Positions 33,531 through 42,637 are shown, counted from the first letter of the stretch. The stretch: 64,000 nucleotides of DNA from an uncultured Mycoplasmatota bacterium (GCA_913056275.1 CAJXLP010000003.1:23581-87580), one strand, 5' to 3'. Numbers and translations are program-made. Notes: generated by a model from the sequence alone, not told the origin.

Positions 33531-34802
33531 ATGCAAACATTGAAACTGGGGATTCAAGAGAAACCCCGAAATGCAGGTACTTGGTTTATATTAAGTCTTC
33601 AACATGTGTTCGCGATGTTTGGCGCGACAGTTTTGGTTCCGATTTTGACCGGATTATCCATTTCTGTCGCCCTTTTTGCGTCCGGACTTGGCACCTTGAT
33701 TTACATCGCAATTACACGCGGTAAAGTCCCAGTCTATTTAGGCTCATCGTTCGCCTACATTGCGGCGATTATCGTGGCCACCAATACGTATGGGGTCGGC
33801 AGTGCCTTTGTCGGTTTAATGGCGGTTGGTGTGATTTACATCGTCGTTTCACTCATCATTAAAGCTGTCGGGACACAGTGGTTGCATCACGCCCTTCCAC
33901 CCGTTGTCATTGGCCCACTGATTGCGATTATCGGAATTGGCTTAGCCGGAGTCGCGACGGGCCAAGCGGGCCTTGTCAATGGGTCGGCCGATGCGACTTA
34001 CGCAGCACTCGCCACTGACTGGATGAACCCACTCATTGCTTTTGTCTCGTTTGCAACAGTGGTTGGCCTCGCGATTTTTGCCAAAGGCTTCTTTAAGATC
34101 GTTCCGATTTTAGGCGGCATTGTTGTCGGATATGTGTTTGCCTTGGTAGTTGGCTATGTCGATTTTTCAGGACTCTCAGGGGCTGCTGTGTTTGGCCTTC
34201 CTGATTTTCAAATTATCGGCACCTATACGTTAAATTTTGGGGCGGTCTTAATTTTTGCACCTTTAGCACTGGTAACGATTGCCGAACACATCGGCGATCA
34301 TAAAGTCTTGGGCGCGATTACGGGTGAAGATTTCTTAACCGACCCGGGCCTTGATAAAACACTCCTTGGCGATGGCATCGCCACGTTTGTCAGTGGCATG
34401 TTCGGAGGACCCGCCAATACGACATACGGAGAAAATACCGGCGTCATTGGAATGACCCGTGTGGCCAGCGTATGGGTGGTTGGGACCGCCGCTATCATGG
34501 CCATTGTCATGAGTTTTGTCAATGCCTTCACCGGCCTCATCGCAACCATTCCTTTGCCCGTCATGGGTGGGGTGCTCATCTTGTTATTTGGATTGATCGC
34601 GGGGAATGGCTTGAAAGTCATGATCGAAGGCAACGTCGATCTCAAGGAAATGCGGAATATCGTCATCGTCTCGACCATGTTAGTGATTGGGCTCGGTGGT
34701 GCGAACTTTGTGATCAATGATGCGACTAGCCTTTCCGGGATGGCATTGGCTGCGATGGTTGGTATAACGCTGAATCTGATTTTGCCACAATCCAGCGAGT
34801 AA
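33531..34802 (+). CDS. pyrP: Uracil permease (NCS2/UraA-PyrP family)
   Basis: Membrane uracil:proton symporter with about 14 helices. N-terminal LQHVFAMFGATVLVPILTGL, and the substrate/transport region FGGPANTTYGENTGVIGMTRVASVW (seen in part as NTTYGENTGV) are typical. ATG 33531 follows AAGGAGG; the long upstream in-frame extension is the attenuator leader. 423 residues. Regulated by PyrR attenuation. Confidence 0.95.
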   Translation: MQTLKLGIQEKPRNAGTWFILSLQHVFAMFGATVLVPILTGLSISVALFASGLGTLIYIAITRGKVPVYLGSSFAYIAAIIVATNTYGVGSAFVGLMAVGVIYIVVSLIIKAVGTQWLHHALPPVVIGPLIAIIGIGLAGVATGQAGLVNGSADATYAALATDWMNPLIAFVSFATVVGLAIFAKGFFKIVPILGGIVVGYVFALVVGYVDFSGLSGAAVFGLPDFQIIGTYTLNFGAVLIFAPLALVTIAEHIGDHKVLGAITGEDFLTDPGLDKTLLGDGIATFVSGMFGGPANTTYGENTGVIGMTRVASVWVVGTAAIMAIVMSFVNAFTGLIATIPLPVMGGVLILLFGLIAGNGLKVMIEGNVDLKEMRNIVIVSTMLVIGLGGANFVINDATSLSGMALAAMVGITLNLILPQSSE

Positions 34803-34805
34803 CCC

Positions 34806-34834
34806 TTGAAAGTATGAGGGAAAAAGGCTAAAAT
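34806..34834 (+). promoter_or_regulatory. Promoter of GlpO/LhgO-like oxidase
   Basis: TTGAAA (34806-34811), exactly 17 bases, TAAAAT (34829-34834). Predicted start near 34841, just upstream of a terminator-like hairpin. Confidence 0.7.
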
Positions 34835-34856
34835 AAAAGTAATTTAACCGCCAGAC

Positions 34857-34902
34857 AAAGAGTGCGCAAGGAAGCCATTGGTTTTTATCTTGCGCACTTT
34901 TT
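34857..34902 (+). terminator. Leader hairpin with T-run (terminator or attenuator)
   Basis: GTGCGCAAG / CTTGCGCAC (34862-34870 / 34889-34897), 18-base loop, then TTTTT. It may simply end pyrP, but a promoter lies between pyrP and the hairpin, and only 20 bases separate it from the next start. An attenuator is possible: AACC upstream could pair with GGTT in the loop. Confidence 0.65.
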
Positions 34903-34921
34903 CTATTTCTAGGAGGAATGT

Positions 34922-36004
34922 ATGGACGATTACTTAATCATCGGGGGCGGTGTCATTGGAACCTTTGTGGCCCATGAGCTCGCACCCAAAGGATCGACGC
35001 GTCTCATTGAAAAAGAGGCAGACCTCTCACAAATTCAAACGACCCACAACAGTGCCTTGGTGCATTCGCCGGTGTTAATTACACCGGATAAAGGGGAATT
35101 AAAAGCACGTTTTGCGATGGAGGGTAATCGGTATTACCATGATAATGCAGAAAAATTAGGTGTGTCTGTATTAAAAAACGGCGCATATTTAATCGCCAAA
35201 ACTGACGAAGAAATGGACCATGCAAAAGAATACCTCGCATCGGCCAAAGCCCGTGGCATCACGGAGGCAAAGTTATTGAGTGGTGCCGCTATGATGATTG
35301 CGGAACCTAACTTAAAAGACGACATCAAAGGGGGGCTTGATTTACCCACTGCGATGACGGCAGATACCTATGAACTCTCTAAAACATTAGAAAAAGCCGC
35401 CACTGGTGAAGGGTGTAAGTTTCATTACGAAGAGACTGTCACAGCGATTGAAGCCGTCGATGATGGGTTTAAAGTCACAACATCGAAAGCCACATACATT
35501 GCCAAACACGTGATTAATGCGGCGGGTGTGTATGCGGAGAAAATTGCTCAGCTAATTGAAAAGGATGTGCCGTATAAAACTTTACCGCATCGTGGAGAAT
35601 ATTATGTCCTAAGCCCAAAAGCTAGAGGCTGGATTGAAAAAACCTTGTTCCCAATGCCCAACAAAATTACGAAAGGCATTTTGGTCATTCCCCAACCGAA
35701 TGGCACGATACGCTTAGGCCCAACCTCCACCCTGCAAGATTCACTCACGGATGATACCGTCACAGAATCCGGGTTACAGTCGGTCCAATCTGGGGTTGAA
35801 GATCTCGTGAAATCGATTCCTATGGAATATGTCATTGATACGTATGTTGGCATTCGCGCGACGATTGATTATCATGACTTTTACATCAAACGCTCGAAAG
35901 AATATCCCAACTTCATCCACGTCGCTGGCATTGACTCACCAGGCGTGACCGCTGCCCCCGCCATTGCGCGGTATGTGTCTGAAGATATCTTGGCAAATAA
36001 ATAG
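34922..36004 (+). CDS. FAD-dependent oxidoreductase, GlpO/LhgO-like (DAO family)
   Basis: FAD-binding N-terminus IIGGGVIGTFVAHEL, then TTHNSALVHSP, HRGEYYVL, KGILVIPQPNGTIRLGPT and DSPGVTAAPAI, the pattern of type 2 glycerol-3-phosphate oxidase and L-2-hydroxyglutarate oxidase. 360 residues. GlpO would make dihydroxyacetone phosphate and hydrogen peroxide. Two glycerophosphodiesterases in this window could supply glycerol 3-phosphate, and a superoxide dismutase lies at the right edge. Substrate is not certain. Preceded by AGGAGGA. Confidence 0.72.
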   Translation: MDDYLIIGGGVIGTFVAHELAPKGSTRLIEKEADLSQIQTTHNSALVHSPVLITPDKGELKARFAMEGNRYYHDNAEKLGVSVLKNGAYLIAKTDEEMDHAKEYLASAKARGITEAKLLSGAAMMIAEPNLKDDIKGGLDLPTAMTADTYELSKTLEKAATGEGCKFHYEETVTAIEAVDDGFKVTTSKATYIAKHVINAAGVYAEKIAQLIEKDVPYKTLPHRGEYYVLSPKARGWIEKTLFPMPNKITKGILVIPQPNGTIRLGPTSTLQDSLTDDTVTESGLQSVQSGVEDLVKSIPMEYVIDTYVGIRATIDYHDFYIKRSKEYPNFIHVAGIDSPGVTAAPAIARYVSEDILANK

Positions 36005-36024
36005 CCGCTAAATCGCGGCTTTTA
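36003..36024. terminator. Compact bidirectional terminator
   Basis: AGCCGC / GCGGCT with loop TAAATC, followed by TTTT. It lies across the stop of the oxidase gene and the last codons of the convergent calcium ATPase. Confidence 0.75.
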
Positions 36025-38650
36025 TTTTGCGCTTAATGACTTTTGAAAGCTCACCGCCAATGAGCGGTAAGATGCCTAAACTCATCGCAATCATCATCCC
36101 TTCAAATGAATAGACGACGTTGGTCCCAAACAATGTATTAACACCAGGCACATACAGTACGACTAAGAGAAGTAAGATGCCTAAAATGAAAGATCCCGTG
36201 ACATAGTTATTGGAGAAAAACTGAAGTTCAAAAATGGTTTTTGTTTCTGAGCGGGCACTAAACATCCGTAAGAGTTCTCCGACAATGATGGTCGCAAATG
36301 CAAAAGTTTGGCCGACTTGCATGGACTGCACGGAAAATACTTGCCATCCGAGATAAAAGCTGGTGAGTACTGCAATGGCCAAAAAGAGACTTTGTAAGGC
36401 AATCGTAACCCCCATTTTCCGGTCGACAATTGGCGCATCTTTATCGGTGGGAGCTTGCTTCATAACATCGTATTCTTTCGGTTCTAAGCCGAGTGCAAAC
36501 GCTGGGAAACTATCGGTCACTAAGTTCACCCAGAGGATTTGAATCGCCAGTAAAGGTGATCCCCACCCTAATATCATGGCGATGAATATGAGTAACACTT
36601 CGCCGACGTTGCAACTGACTAAGTAGGCCACAAACTTGCGAATGTTCGCGTAGATCACCCGGCCTTCTTCGACCGCCTCGACAATGGTCGTAAAGTTATC
36701 GTCCATTAACACGATATCACTCGCTTCTTGCGATACATCCGTGCCGGTAATCCCCATCGATACACCGATGTCAGCCCCTTTTAAGGCGGGTGCATCATTC
36801 ACACCATCGCCCGTCATCGAAGTGACCTCCCCAGCCGCTCTTAGAGCGTTCACAATCTGTACTTTATGGTGCGGTGAGACGCGGGCGAAGACGCGCGTGG
36901 TTTGCACGGCCTTTTGCAACGCAGCATCGGTCATCTCATCCAGCATTTTGCCGGTGACTGGAGTTTGTTCATGCCCCATACCAAGTTCCTGAGCAATGGC
37001 CTGTGCGGTCACGGGGTGATCGCCCGTGATCATAACCACGCGAATGCCGGCCACTTCACAAAGCTTAATCGCATCTTTGACTTCATCGCGCGGAGGATCC
37101 ATCATACCCGTGAGTCCGACAAAGACCATATCATGTTCTTCATCAATCAAAGCTTTGGGGTCTTCAATTTTTTTATAGGCGTAGCCTAACACTCTTAAAG
37201 CCCGTTTTGCGTACGTGTCATTGACCGCTAATATCTCATCTTTCAAGGCATCCGTTAAGGGGATTTCTTCACCGTCTTTTAAGAAATATGTGGCGCATTC
37301 TAACATACTATCGGGTGCGCCTTTGGTAAACATAATGGTCTGCCCGTCTAATATGTGGGCGGTGCTCATTCGTTTACGATCACTATCAAAGGGCGCTTCA
37401 AGACTTCTTGGGTAGGCTTTTCTTAAGGCTTGATGTTTGAGCCCGTGCTTATGCGCCAAAGTGACTAAGGCGAGTTCTGTAGGGTCACCAATTTCTTTAT
37501 CATTGGTAAACTGGGCATCATTACAAAGCGCGGCAATCTGGGCGATCCACTGTGTATTATCATTCGTCGTTTCTAAGGTGCCAGAAAATTCATACCCATT
37601 GCCGGATACTTGAATCTCTTCAGAACCGTCATACACATCTGTGACGACCATTTTATTTTGCGTGAGGGTGCCTGTTTTATCGGTTGAAATGACCGTTACA
37701 CTGCCTAACGTTTCGACAGCTGCAAGCGATTTAACGATGGCATTTTTTTGTGCCATCTTCCGCATCCCAATCGCTAAGACGACGGTAATCACGGTGGGGA
37801 GTCCTTCGGGAATGGCGGCGACTGCGAGCGAGACACTGATAATAAAAATGTCCGCAATATCAAATCCGTATATGATTCCAGCAATGAACACCAGCCCAAC
37901 TGCGACGAGTGAAATCGTCCCTAAAAGTTTCCCCAGTCGTTCAATCTTTTCTTGCAGAGGGGTTAAGGCATCATCGACCGCACTCAAGAGTTTTGCAATG
38001 CCTCCCATTTCCGTACTCATGCCGACACTCACGACTTGACCAAGGCCGCGCCCTAACGTAACGATGGTGCCAGAATAGCCCATGTTCACCCGGTCGCCGA
38101 GCGCCGTATCCTCTGAAAGAACGGCGTTTGCGTCTTTATCTACGGAGACACTTTCTCCAGTCAGTGCACTCTCGTCAATTTTTAAATTTACCGTCTCTAA
38201 TAGTCGTAAGTCCGCTGGCACAAAATCGCCCGCTTCTAATAGGACTAAATCCCCAACCACGAGATCTTCAATCTCAATGACCATGGTTTCACCACTACGA
38301 ATGACTTTGGCATGGGGTTTGGACAAGTTTTTTAAGGCGTCAATTGCATTCGATGCTTTACGTTCTTGGACAATGGCAAGCGTCATATTCAAAATAACAA
38401 TGGCCATTATAAAGAGGCCATCAGTTAAATGCCCACTGGCCAGAATTGAGACAATGGCCGCAACGATTAATAAAACGTTTAAAAATTGTTTAAGTTCACT
38501 CCAAATCATGGCGAGAATGGTTTTTTGTGGCGTACCTTCTAAGACATTCTTGCCATGTGCGTGTAAGCTTTCTGTGACTTCTTGTGAGCTTAGTCCCGTA
38601 TCGAGATAATCGTCTTTGATGAATGAATCTTTGTCTCGTGTATGCGGCAT
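36008..38650 (-). CDS. P-type calcium-transporting ATPase (P2A type)
   Basis: ATP-driven cation exporter. Seen: ALTGES actuator motif, phosphorylation site ISTDKTGTLTQ, hinge MTGDGVNDAPALKGADIG. Ion-site residues match SERCA/PMR1 pumps: PEGLP in TM4, NVGE in TM5, NLVTDSFPA in TM6. An N-terminal cation-ATPase domain with LSSQEVTESLHAHGKN is present. 880 residues, normal. Keeping Asn and Glu in TM5 suggests that the site I ligands may be retained. Confidence 0.93.
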   Translation of the reverse strand: MPHTRDKDSFIKDDYLDTGLSSQEVTESLHAHGKNVLEGTPQKTILAMIWSELKQFLNVLLIVAAIVSILASGHLTDGLFIMAIVILNMTLAIVQERKASNAIDALKNLSKPHAKVIRSGETMVIEIEDLVVGDLVLLEAGDFVPADLRLLETVNLKIDESALTGESVSVDKDANAVLSEDTALGDRVNMGYSGTIVTLGRGLGQVVSVGMSTEMGGIAKLLSAVDDALTPLQEKIERLGKLLGTISLVAVGLVFIAGIIYGFDIADIFIISVSLAVAAIPEGLPTVITVVLAIGMRKMAQKNAIVKSLAAVETLGSVTVISTDKTGTLTQNKMVVTDVYDGSEEIQVSGNGYEFSGTLETTNDNTQWIAQIAALCNDAQFTNDKEIGDPTELALVTLAHKHGLKHQALRKAYPRSLEAPFDSDRKRMSTAHILDGQTIMFTKGAPDSMLECATYFLKDGEEIPLTDALKDEILAVNDTYAKRALRVLGYAYKKIEDPKALIDEEHDMVFVGLTGMMDPPRDEVKDAIKLCEVAGIRVVMITGDHPVTAQAIAQELGMGHEQTPVTGKMLDEMTDAALQKAVQTTRVFARVSPHHKVQIVNALRAAGEVTSMTGDGVNDAPALKGADIGVSMGITGTDVSQEASDIVLMDDNFTTIVEAVEEGRVIYANIRKFVAYLVSCNVGEVLLIFIAMILGWGSPLLAIQILWVNLVTDSFPAFALGLEPKEYDVMKQAPTDKDAPIVDRKMGVTIALQSLFLAIAVLTSFYLGWQVFSVQSMQVGQTFAFATIIVGELLRMFSARSETKTIFELQFFSNNYVTGSFILGILLLLVVLYVPGVNTLFGTNVVYSFEGMMIAMSLGILPLIGGELSKVIKRKIKAAI

Positions 38651-38751
38651 TATAATCTCCTTTTATCGGGGTCTAGGCGTATTATAGCACTCCCTGAACA
38701 GTGAACCCAAGAGAGTGATATAATGCGTGAGAGACATGAAGAGGAGGCATC

Positions 38752-39360
38752 ATGGAAATTCAAAATGTGGCCGATTACGTCGTCGAATTTGATGCGGTAA
38801 CGCATCAATATAAAGTGGACGGGATTCCTGTTGTGAGTGTCACACAATTGATCGATGAAGTTTTGCCCAAACGATATAAAAAAGTCGATCCCGTCATTTT
38901 ACAAAAGGCGGCTGAACGAGGGACTGAACTGCACGACATGATCGAACAGTACGAAACCTTGGGATTAAAGCGCCCTTCAAAAGAACTGCAGTCCTATTTA
39001 AACGTCAAACGCCAACATAGTTTTCAAGTCATCGAAAATGAAAAAATGGTGGTGATTTCACACTTTGGCATTCCCTTTGCGGCGGGCCGCTTTGACATGG
39101 TCGTTAAATCTCCCATCATGACGGGTGTTGGGATTGCCGATGTCAAGCGCACCTTGCACATCGCGGAAGACCATTTAAAACTGCAACTCAATTTGTACAA
39201 ACTAGGGTATGAACAAACCTACAAAACACCCATCCATTATTTAAAATGTATACGCGTCCGCAATACGTTTTACGAGTATTTAGATGTCCCAGTTGATAAA
39301 GACTACACGCGCCAAAAAATCGAAGAATACTTAAGCAAGCACCCACTAACATTCACTTAA
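38752..39360 (+). CDS. Stand-alone PD-(D/E)XK nuclease superfamily protein
   Basis: RecB/Cas4-like nuclease fold: early Glu in TELHDMIE, GRFDMVV (metal Asp), GIADVKRT (DxK), then LQLNLYKLGYE (motif with Gln and Tyr). The N-terminal pattern (D-x2-HQYKVDGIPVVSVTQLI) is common in phage-encoded nucleases of this type. 202 residues. AGGAGG precedes ATG 38752. It stands alone beside a tRNA gene. Function unknown; a phage-derived or repair nuclease are both possible. Confidence 0.72.
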   Translation: MEIQNVADYVVEFDAVTHQYKVDGIPVVSVTQLIDEVLPKRYKKVDPVILQKAAERGTELHDMIEQYETLGLKRPSKELQSYLNVKRQHSFQVIENEKMVVISHFGIPFAAGRFDMVVKSPIMTGVGIADVKRTLHIAEDHLKLQLNLYKLGYEQTYKTPIHYLKCIRVRNTFYEYLDVPVDKDYTRQKIEEYLSKHPLTFT

Positions 39361-39386
39361 AAAGCCATCCCTAAGGATGGCTTTTT
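39359..39386. terminator. Bidirectional terminator
   Basis: AAAAGCCATCC / GGATGGCTTTT with a CTAA loop and flanking A/T runs. Ends the nuclease gene and, on the other strand, the tRNA-Thr transcript. Confidence 0.9.
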
Positions 39387-39397
39387 GATTGGCAAGA

Positions 39398-39473
39398 TGG
39401 TGCCGAAAACAGGACTCGAACCTGCGACCTACTGATTACGAGACAGTTGCTCTACCAGCTGAGCTACTTCGGC
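39398..39473 (-). tRNA. tRNA-Thr (anticodon CGT)
   Basis: 76 bases with encoded CCA. Acceptor GCCGAAG/TTTCGGC (one G-T), anticodon loop CTCGTAA, T-arm GCAGGTTCGAGTCCTGT. Reads ACG. The anticodon stem ACTGT/TCAGT has a T-T mismatch at position 31:39, but overall folding is clear. Confidence 0.95.
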
Positions 39474-39540
39474 AGCACACCTATTTTATCAAAACTTTCA
39501 ATAATCGGGTAGGCCGATTCGAGAGAACTTTTAAATGGCG

Positions 39541-39569
39541 TTGACTTTAGTATATCAAGTTGATATATT
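39541..39569 (+). promoter_or_regulatory. PadR operon promoter with palindromic operator
   Basis: TTGACT (39541-39546), 17-base spacer, TATATT (39564-39569). The perfect palindrome TATATCAAGTTGATATA (39551-39567) fills the spacer and overlaps the -10, an ideal place for repression by the PadR protein encoded next. Confidence 0.8.
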
Positions 39570-39583
39570 AACGGTGTGAGGAA

Positions 39584-40090
39584 ATGATGAAATCAAATGA
39601 TCGAATTACCGTTATCATTTTAGGATTGCTTGCGCAAGAGGCAATGAGTGGCTATGCGTTAAAAAAACGGATGGAACTCTCTGTCTCTAATTTTGTGCGG
39701 CCAAGCTTTGGTAATATTTATCCGACACTAAAAAAATTGCACGCGTCACACGACATCCGGGTAGTTAATCAATCGAGTAATACGAAGACGGTGTATGAAA
39801 CTACACCGGCGGGCATTCAAACGCTGAAGACATGGTTAATGTCTCCGCTGCATCCGAATGAACCATTTCTTTTACGCGAATACTTTTTTGGCTTTATCGA
39901 CCCGGCGAAACGAAAAGAACTCGTTCAAGCGTACATTCAGCATCTTTATACCACCTTGAATCACTACGGTGAAATCAAAGCCAATTATCAGGCTGTGATG
40001 GGTGAATTTCCCTATGCAACCTTGCGGTTTGGTATCTCGCAAGTTACCCATGATATCGCCTGGTATGAAGCGCAATTAAAGGAGTTATAA
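39584..40090 (+). CDS. PadR-family transcriptional regulator
   Basis: Winged-helix repressor: ILGLLAQEAMSGYALKKRME and GNIYPTLKKLHASHDIR, followed by a C-terminal dimerising region with the Vir-like helices. 168 residues. Two adjacent start codons exist (39584, 39587); GAGGA spacing slightly favours the second. First gene of an operon with an ABC exporter, 0 bases before the ATPase gene, so it probably responds to a toxic compound and controls the exporter. Confidence 0.9.
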   Translation: MMKSNDRITVIILGLLAQEAMSGYALKKRMELSVSNFVRPSFGNIYPTLKKLHASHDIRVVNQSSNTKTVYETTPAGIQTLKTWLMSPLHPNEPFLLREYFFGFIDPAKRKELVQAYIQHLYTTLNHYGEIKANYQAVMGEFPYATLRFGISQVTHDIAWYEAQLKEL

Positions 40091-40993
40091 ATGGCCTATT
40101 TAGAAGTCAAAGATCTTCGTAAAAACTACGGAAAACTGGCCGCGGTCAAAGGCGTCAGCTTCACGGTTGAAAAGCAAGCATTCTTTGCGTTTCTAGGACC
40201 GAATGGGGCTGGGAAAAGTACGACCATCAACATTTTATCGACGTTGTTATCGAAAGATGACGGCGACGTTATTTTAAATGGGCATACGCTCGGTGAGGAT
40301 GACGATCTGATTCGCCGTGATATCGGCATCGTGTTTCAAACAAACATGTTGGATGACCGACTATCCATCAAAGAAAACTTACAGATCCGTGGCCGGTTTT
40401 ATGGAGTGTCCAACCACGAACTAAAGCGACGCATTGATCGTTTAGAAGTGGAACTGTCAATGACTTCCTTTATCGATCAAAAATACGGCCAATGTTCCGG
40501 CGGTCAACGCCGCAGAGCCGACATTGCAAGAGCCTTAATCAACGAACCGAATTTACTAATCCTCGATGAACCAACGACCGGACTTGATCCAAAAACACGA
40601 GAAGAAGTGTGGGCGTACATCGACACATTAAGAGAAAAGAATATGACTCTATTTCTGACTACCCACTATATGGAAGAAGCCGCGCAAGCGTCACACGTTG
40701 CGGTGATTGACCAAGGCAAAATCATTGCCCAAGGGACGCCCAGTGAACTCAAACAAGCCTATTCCAACGACGTGCTTAAACTGACCGGTAAAAAAACCGC
40801 CATCCGGCCCTATTTAAGCAAAAACGCCATTTCATTCACTGAAAAAAACGGGCAATTCATCATCCCTATATCATCTTTAGATGCGCTACCCATATTAAAC
40901 GACTTAGCCGCAGAACTCGCGTATTACGAAGTGATTCAAGGATCGATGGATGACGTATTTTTAAATCTCACCGGGAGGGACCTAGCCGAATGA
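40091..40993 (+). CDS. ABC exporter ATP-binding protein, DrrA-like
   Basis: Walker A GPNGAGKST, signature CSGGQRRRADIARAL, Walker B LLILDEPTTGLDP, switch TTHYMEEA. The C-terminal DrrA-type region is present (300 residues). Paired with the ABC-2 permease that overlaps its stop by 4 bases. Probable drug or lipid export. Confidence 0.93.
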   Translation: MAYLEVKDLRKNYGKLAAVKGVSFTVEKQAFFAFLGPNGAGKSTTINILSTLLSKDDGDVILNGHTLGEDDDLIRRDIGIVFQTNMLDDRLSIKENLQIRGRFYGVSNHELKRRIDRLEVELSMTSFIDQKYGQCSGGQRRRADIARALINEPNLLILDEPTTGLDPKTREEVWAYIDTLREKNMTLFLTTHYMEEAAQASHVAVIDQGKIIAQGTPSELKQAYSNDVLKLTGKKTAIRPYLSKNAISFTEKNGQFIIPISSLDALPILNDLAAELAYYEVIQGSMDDVFLNLTGRDLAE

Positions 40994-41868
40994 GAGCAAC
41001 GTTCACGATTGTAAAACGCAACATACTCAATTATGTGTATGATCCTTCAAGTGTCTTTTTTTCTTTTTTATCGGTGTTTATTTTAGTGGGGGTATACGCC
41101 TTATTTTTAGGCACCTTTCAAGCTCAAGCGGTGCAAGATGCCGTCGGTGACATTGACGGAGTGGGTTGGCTTGTCAATAGTTGGTTAATTGCAGGGCTTT
41201 TAACGGTATCTTCGTTTACGGTTCCCTTAAGTATTCTTTCCAACATGGTCATCGATTTAGAAAAAAAAGTGTTTGACGACTTTTTAGTGGCTCCCATTAA
41301 ACGATCAAGCATTGTCTTTGGCTATTTACTGAGTGCGATCTTGATCGGCGTCGGTATGACGACACTCGCCTTTTTTCTTGGTGAAATGGCGATTGTCTTT
41401 GGCAGTGGTGGAGCATGGTTGTCGCTCACGTCTCATCTTTACGTATTCGGTTGGATAATGCTTGCCAATCTGACCCTCGGTGCGTTATCGTTTTTCATCA
41501 TCTCGTTTGTCACAAGTACGGCCAGTGTGAATGCCATTAATTCAATCATCGGCACACTCATCGGATTTTTAGCGGGTATCTATGTTCCGTTTGCCGCCTT
41601 TTCCGAAACTGTCGCAAACATCTTTAAATTCAATCCTGCTGCGCACATTGTCGTGGGCCTGAGAGCGTTGATTATGGAACCTGCGCTCGATGATGTATTT
41701 AAGGGTGCTCCTGCAGTGGTCAAAGAAACATACAGCGAAAATTATGGGGTCGTCATGGAATGGTTTGGCACGACCTTTTCACAAGGCGCCATCGCCTTAT
41801 ATCTAGCTGGTCTTACCCTTTTATTCTTAGCGGTGAGTATCGTCCGTTTAAACGCGTTTAAACGTTAA
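40990..41868 (+). CDS. ABC-2 type exporter permease
   Basis: Six-helix ABC-2 permease, 292 residues, with the conserved late region FLAGIYVPFAAF...FNPAAHIVVGLRALIM. Translationally coupled to the ATPase gene. Substrate unknown. Confidence 0.9.
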   Translation: MRATFTIVKRNILNYVYDPSSVFFSFLSVFILVGVYALFLGTFQAQAVQDAVGDIDGVGWLVNSWLIAGLLTVSSFTVPLSILSNMVIDLEKKVFDDFLVAPIKRSSIVFGYLLSAILIGVGMTTLAFFLGEMAIVFGSGGAWLSLTSHLYVFGWIMLANLTLGALSFFIISFVTSTASVNAINSIIGTLIGFLAGIYVPFAAFSETVANIFKFNPAAHIVVGLRALIMEPALDDVFKGAPAVVKETYSENYGVVMEWFGTTFSQGAIALYLAGLTLLFLAVSIVRLNAFKR

Positions 41869-41903
41869 TTTTAATCAAAATTTAACATAAAATGTAAATA
41901 CGT

Positions 41904-41943
41904 ATGGTAGAATATACAAAACTTAAAAAGGGGATTCTACCAT
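41904..41943 (+). promoter_or_regulatory. 10-bp dyad reaching into the start codon of the YwaF-like gene
   Basis: ATGGTAGAAT (41904-41913) and ATTCTACCAT (41934-41943) are exact inverted repeats 20 bases apart. The loop holds the ribosome binding site (AAAAAGGGG), and the right arm includes the first bases of the ATG. TAGAAT in the left arm could also be a -10. It is therefore either an RNA hairpin gating translation or a DNA operator. Confidence 0.55.
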
Positions 41944-42637
41944 GACCTTTTTTCTTGATAACGTTCCACGGGTTCAACCTTTTACCTTACCGCATTTAGG
42001 CTATATCGCGTTTGGTGTGAGTGCCAGCGTCTTATTCTTCATATATCTCGATACCATTAAAGCAAATGATGCAAAGTTTCACGCGCTGTTAAAATGGGTC
42101 AATACCATAACCGTCATTGTCTTTTATACGTGGTCGATCATCTTTACGGATTCGTTTTTAGAATCTGGGTTACCGCTGCACGTGTGCCGGATTGCGAGCA
42201 TCGCGAGTCTCTATTATTTTTGGACGAACGATGAGCGGGTCTTCCCCATGCTCTTTTATCTTGGAGCCTTTGGCGTCGTCGCGATTGCCTATCCCGCGAA
42301 CGTGCATCCGCTATACACCCATATTATTGGGTATACCGCGCAGTTCACGCATGTGTTAATTATCGTGACCTGGTTGTACGTGGTATTTGTCAAACAATAC
42401 CGTCCCACCTGGCGTGATTTTCGCACGACCGCCGCACTGTGGCTGGTTGCCTTGTTTGCCATATGGGGATTTAACTATCTCGTCGGTGAAGGCGAATACT
42501 TTTACATCATACATACGAACCGCCCGTTTTTTAACGCCTGGCCAGATATTGGCTGGATTGGCTTTACTTACGCCATTGCACTCTTCGTAATTGGCCTTAA
42601 GACTGCGACCTTTAGTCGCTATAAAATTGATGAATGA
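41942..42637 (+). CDS. TIGR02206 (YwaF-like) membrane protein
   Basis: Integral membrane protein with about seven helices. The pattern LPLHVCRIASIASLYYFWT...FYLGAFGVVAIAYP and HIIGYTAQFTHVLI matches the YwaF family of unknown function. 231 residues. Next gene starts inside its last codons. AAAAAGGGG precedes the ATG. Confidence 0.85.
   Translation: MTFFLDNVPRVQPFTLPHLGYIAFGVSASVLFFIYLDTIKANDAKFHALLKWVNTITVIVFYTWSIIFTDSFLESGLPLHVCRIASIASLYYFWTNDERVFPMLFYLGAFGVVAIAYPANVHPLYTHIIGYTAQFTHVLIIVTWLYVVFVKQYRPTWRDFRTTAALWLVALFAIWGFNYLVGEGEYFYIIHTNRPFFNAWPDIGWIGFTYAIALFVIGLKTATFSRYKIDE

Noticed and set aside
36684..38609. Several plus-strand ORFs of 66-175 codons
   Set aside because: All lie antisense to the calcium ATPase, have no SD and show no recognisable domains.
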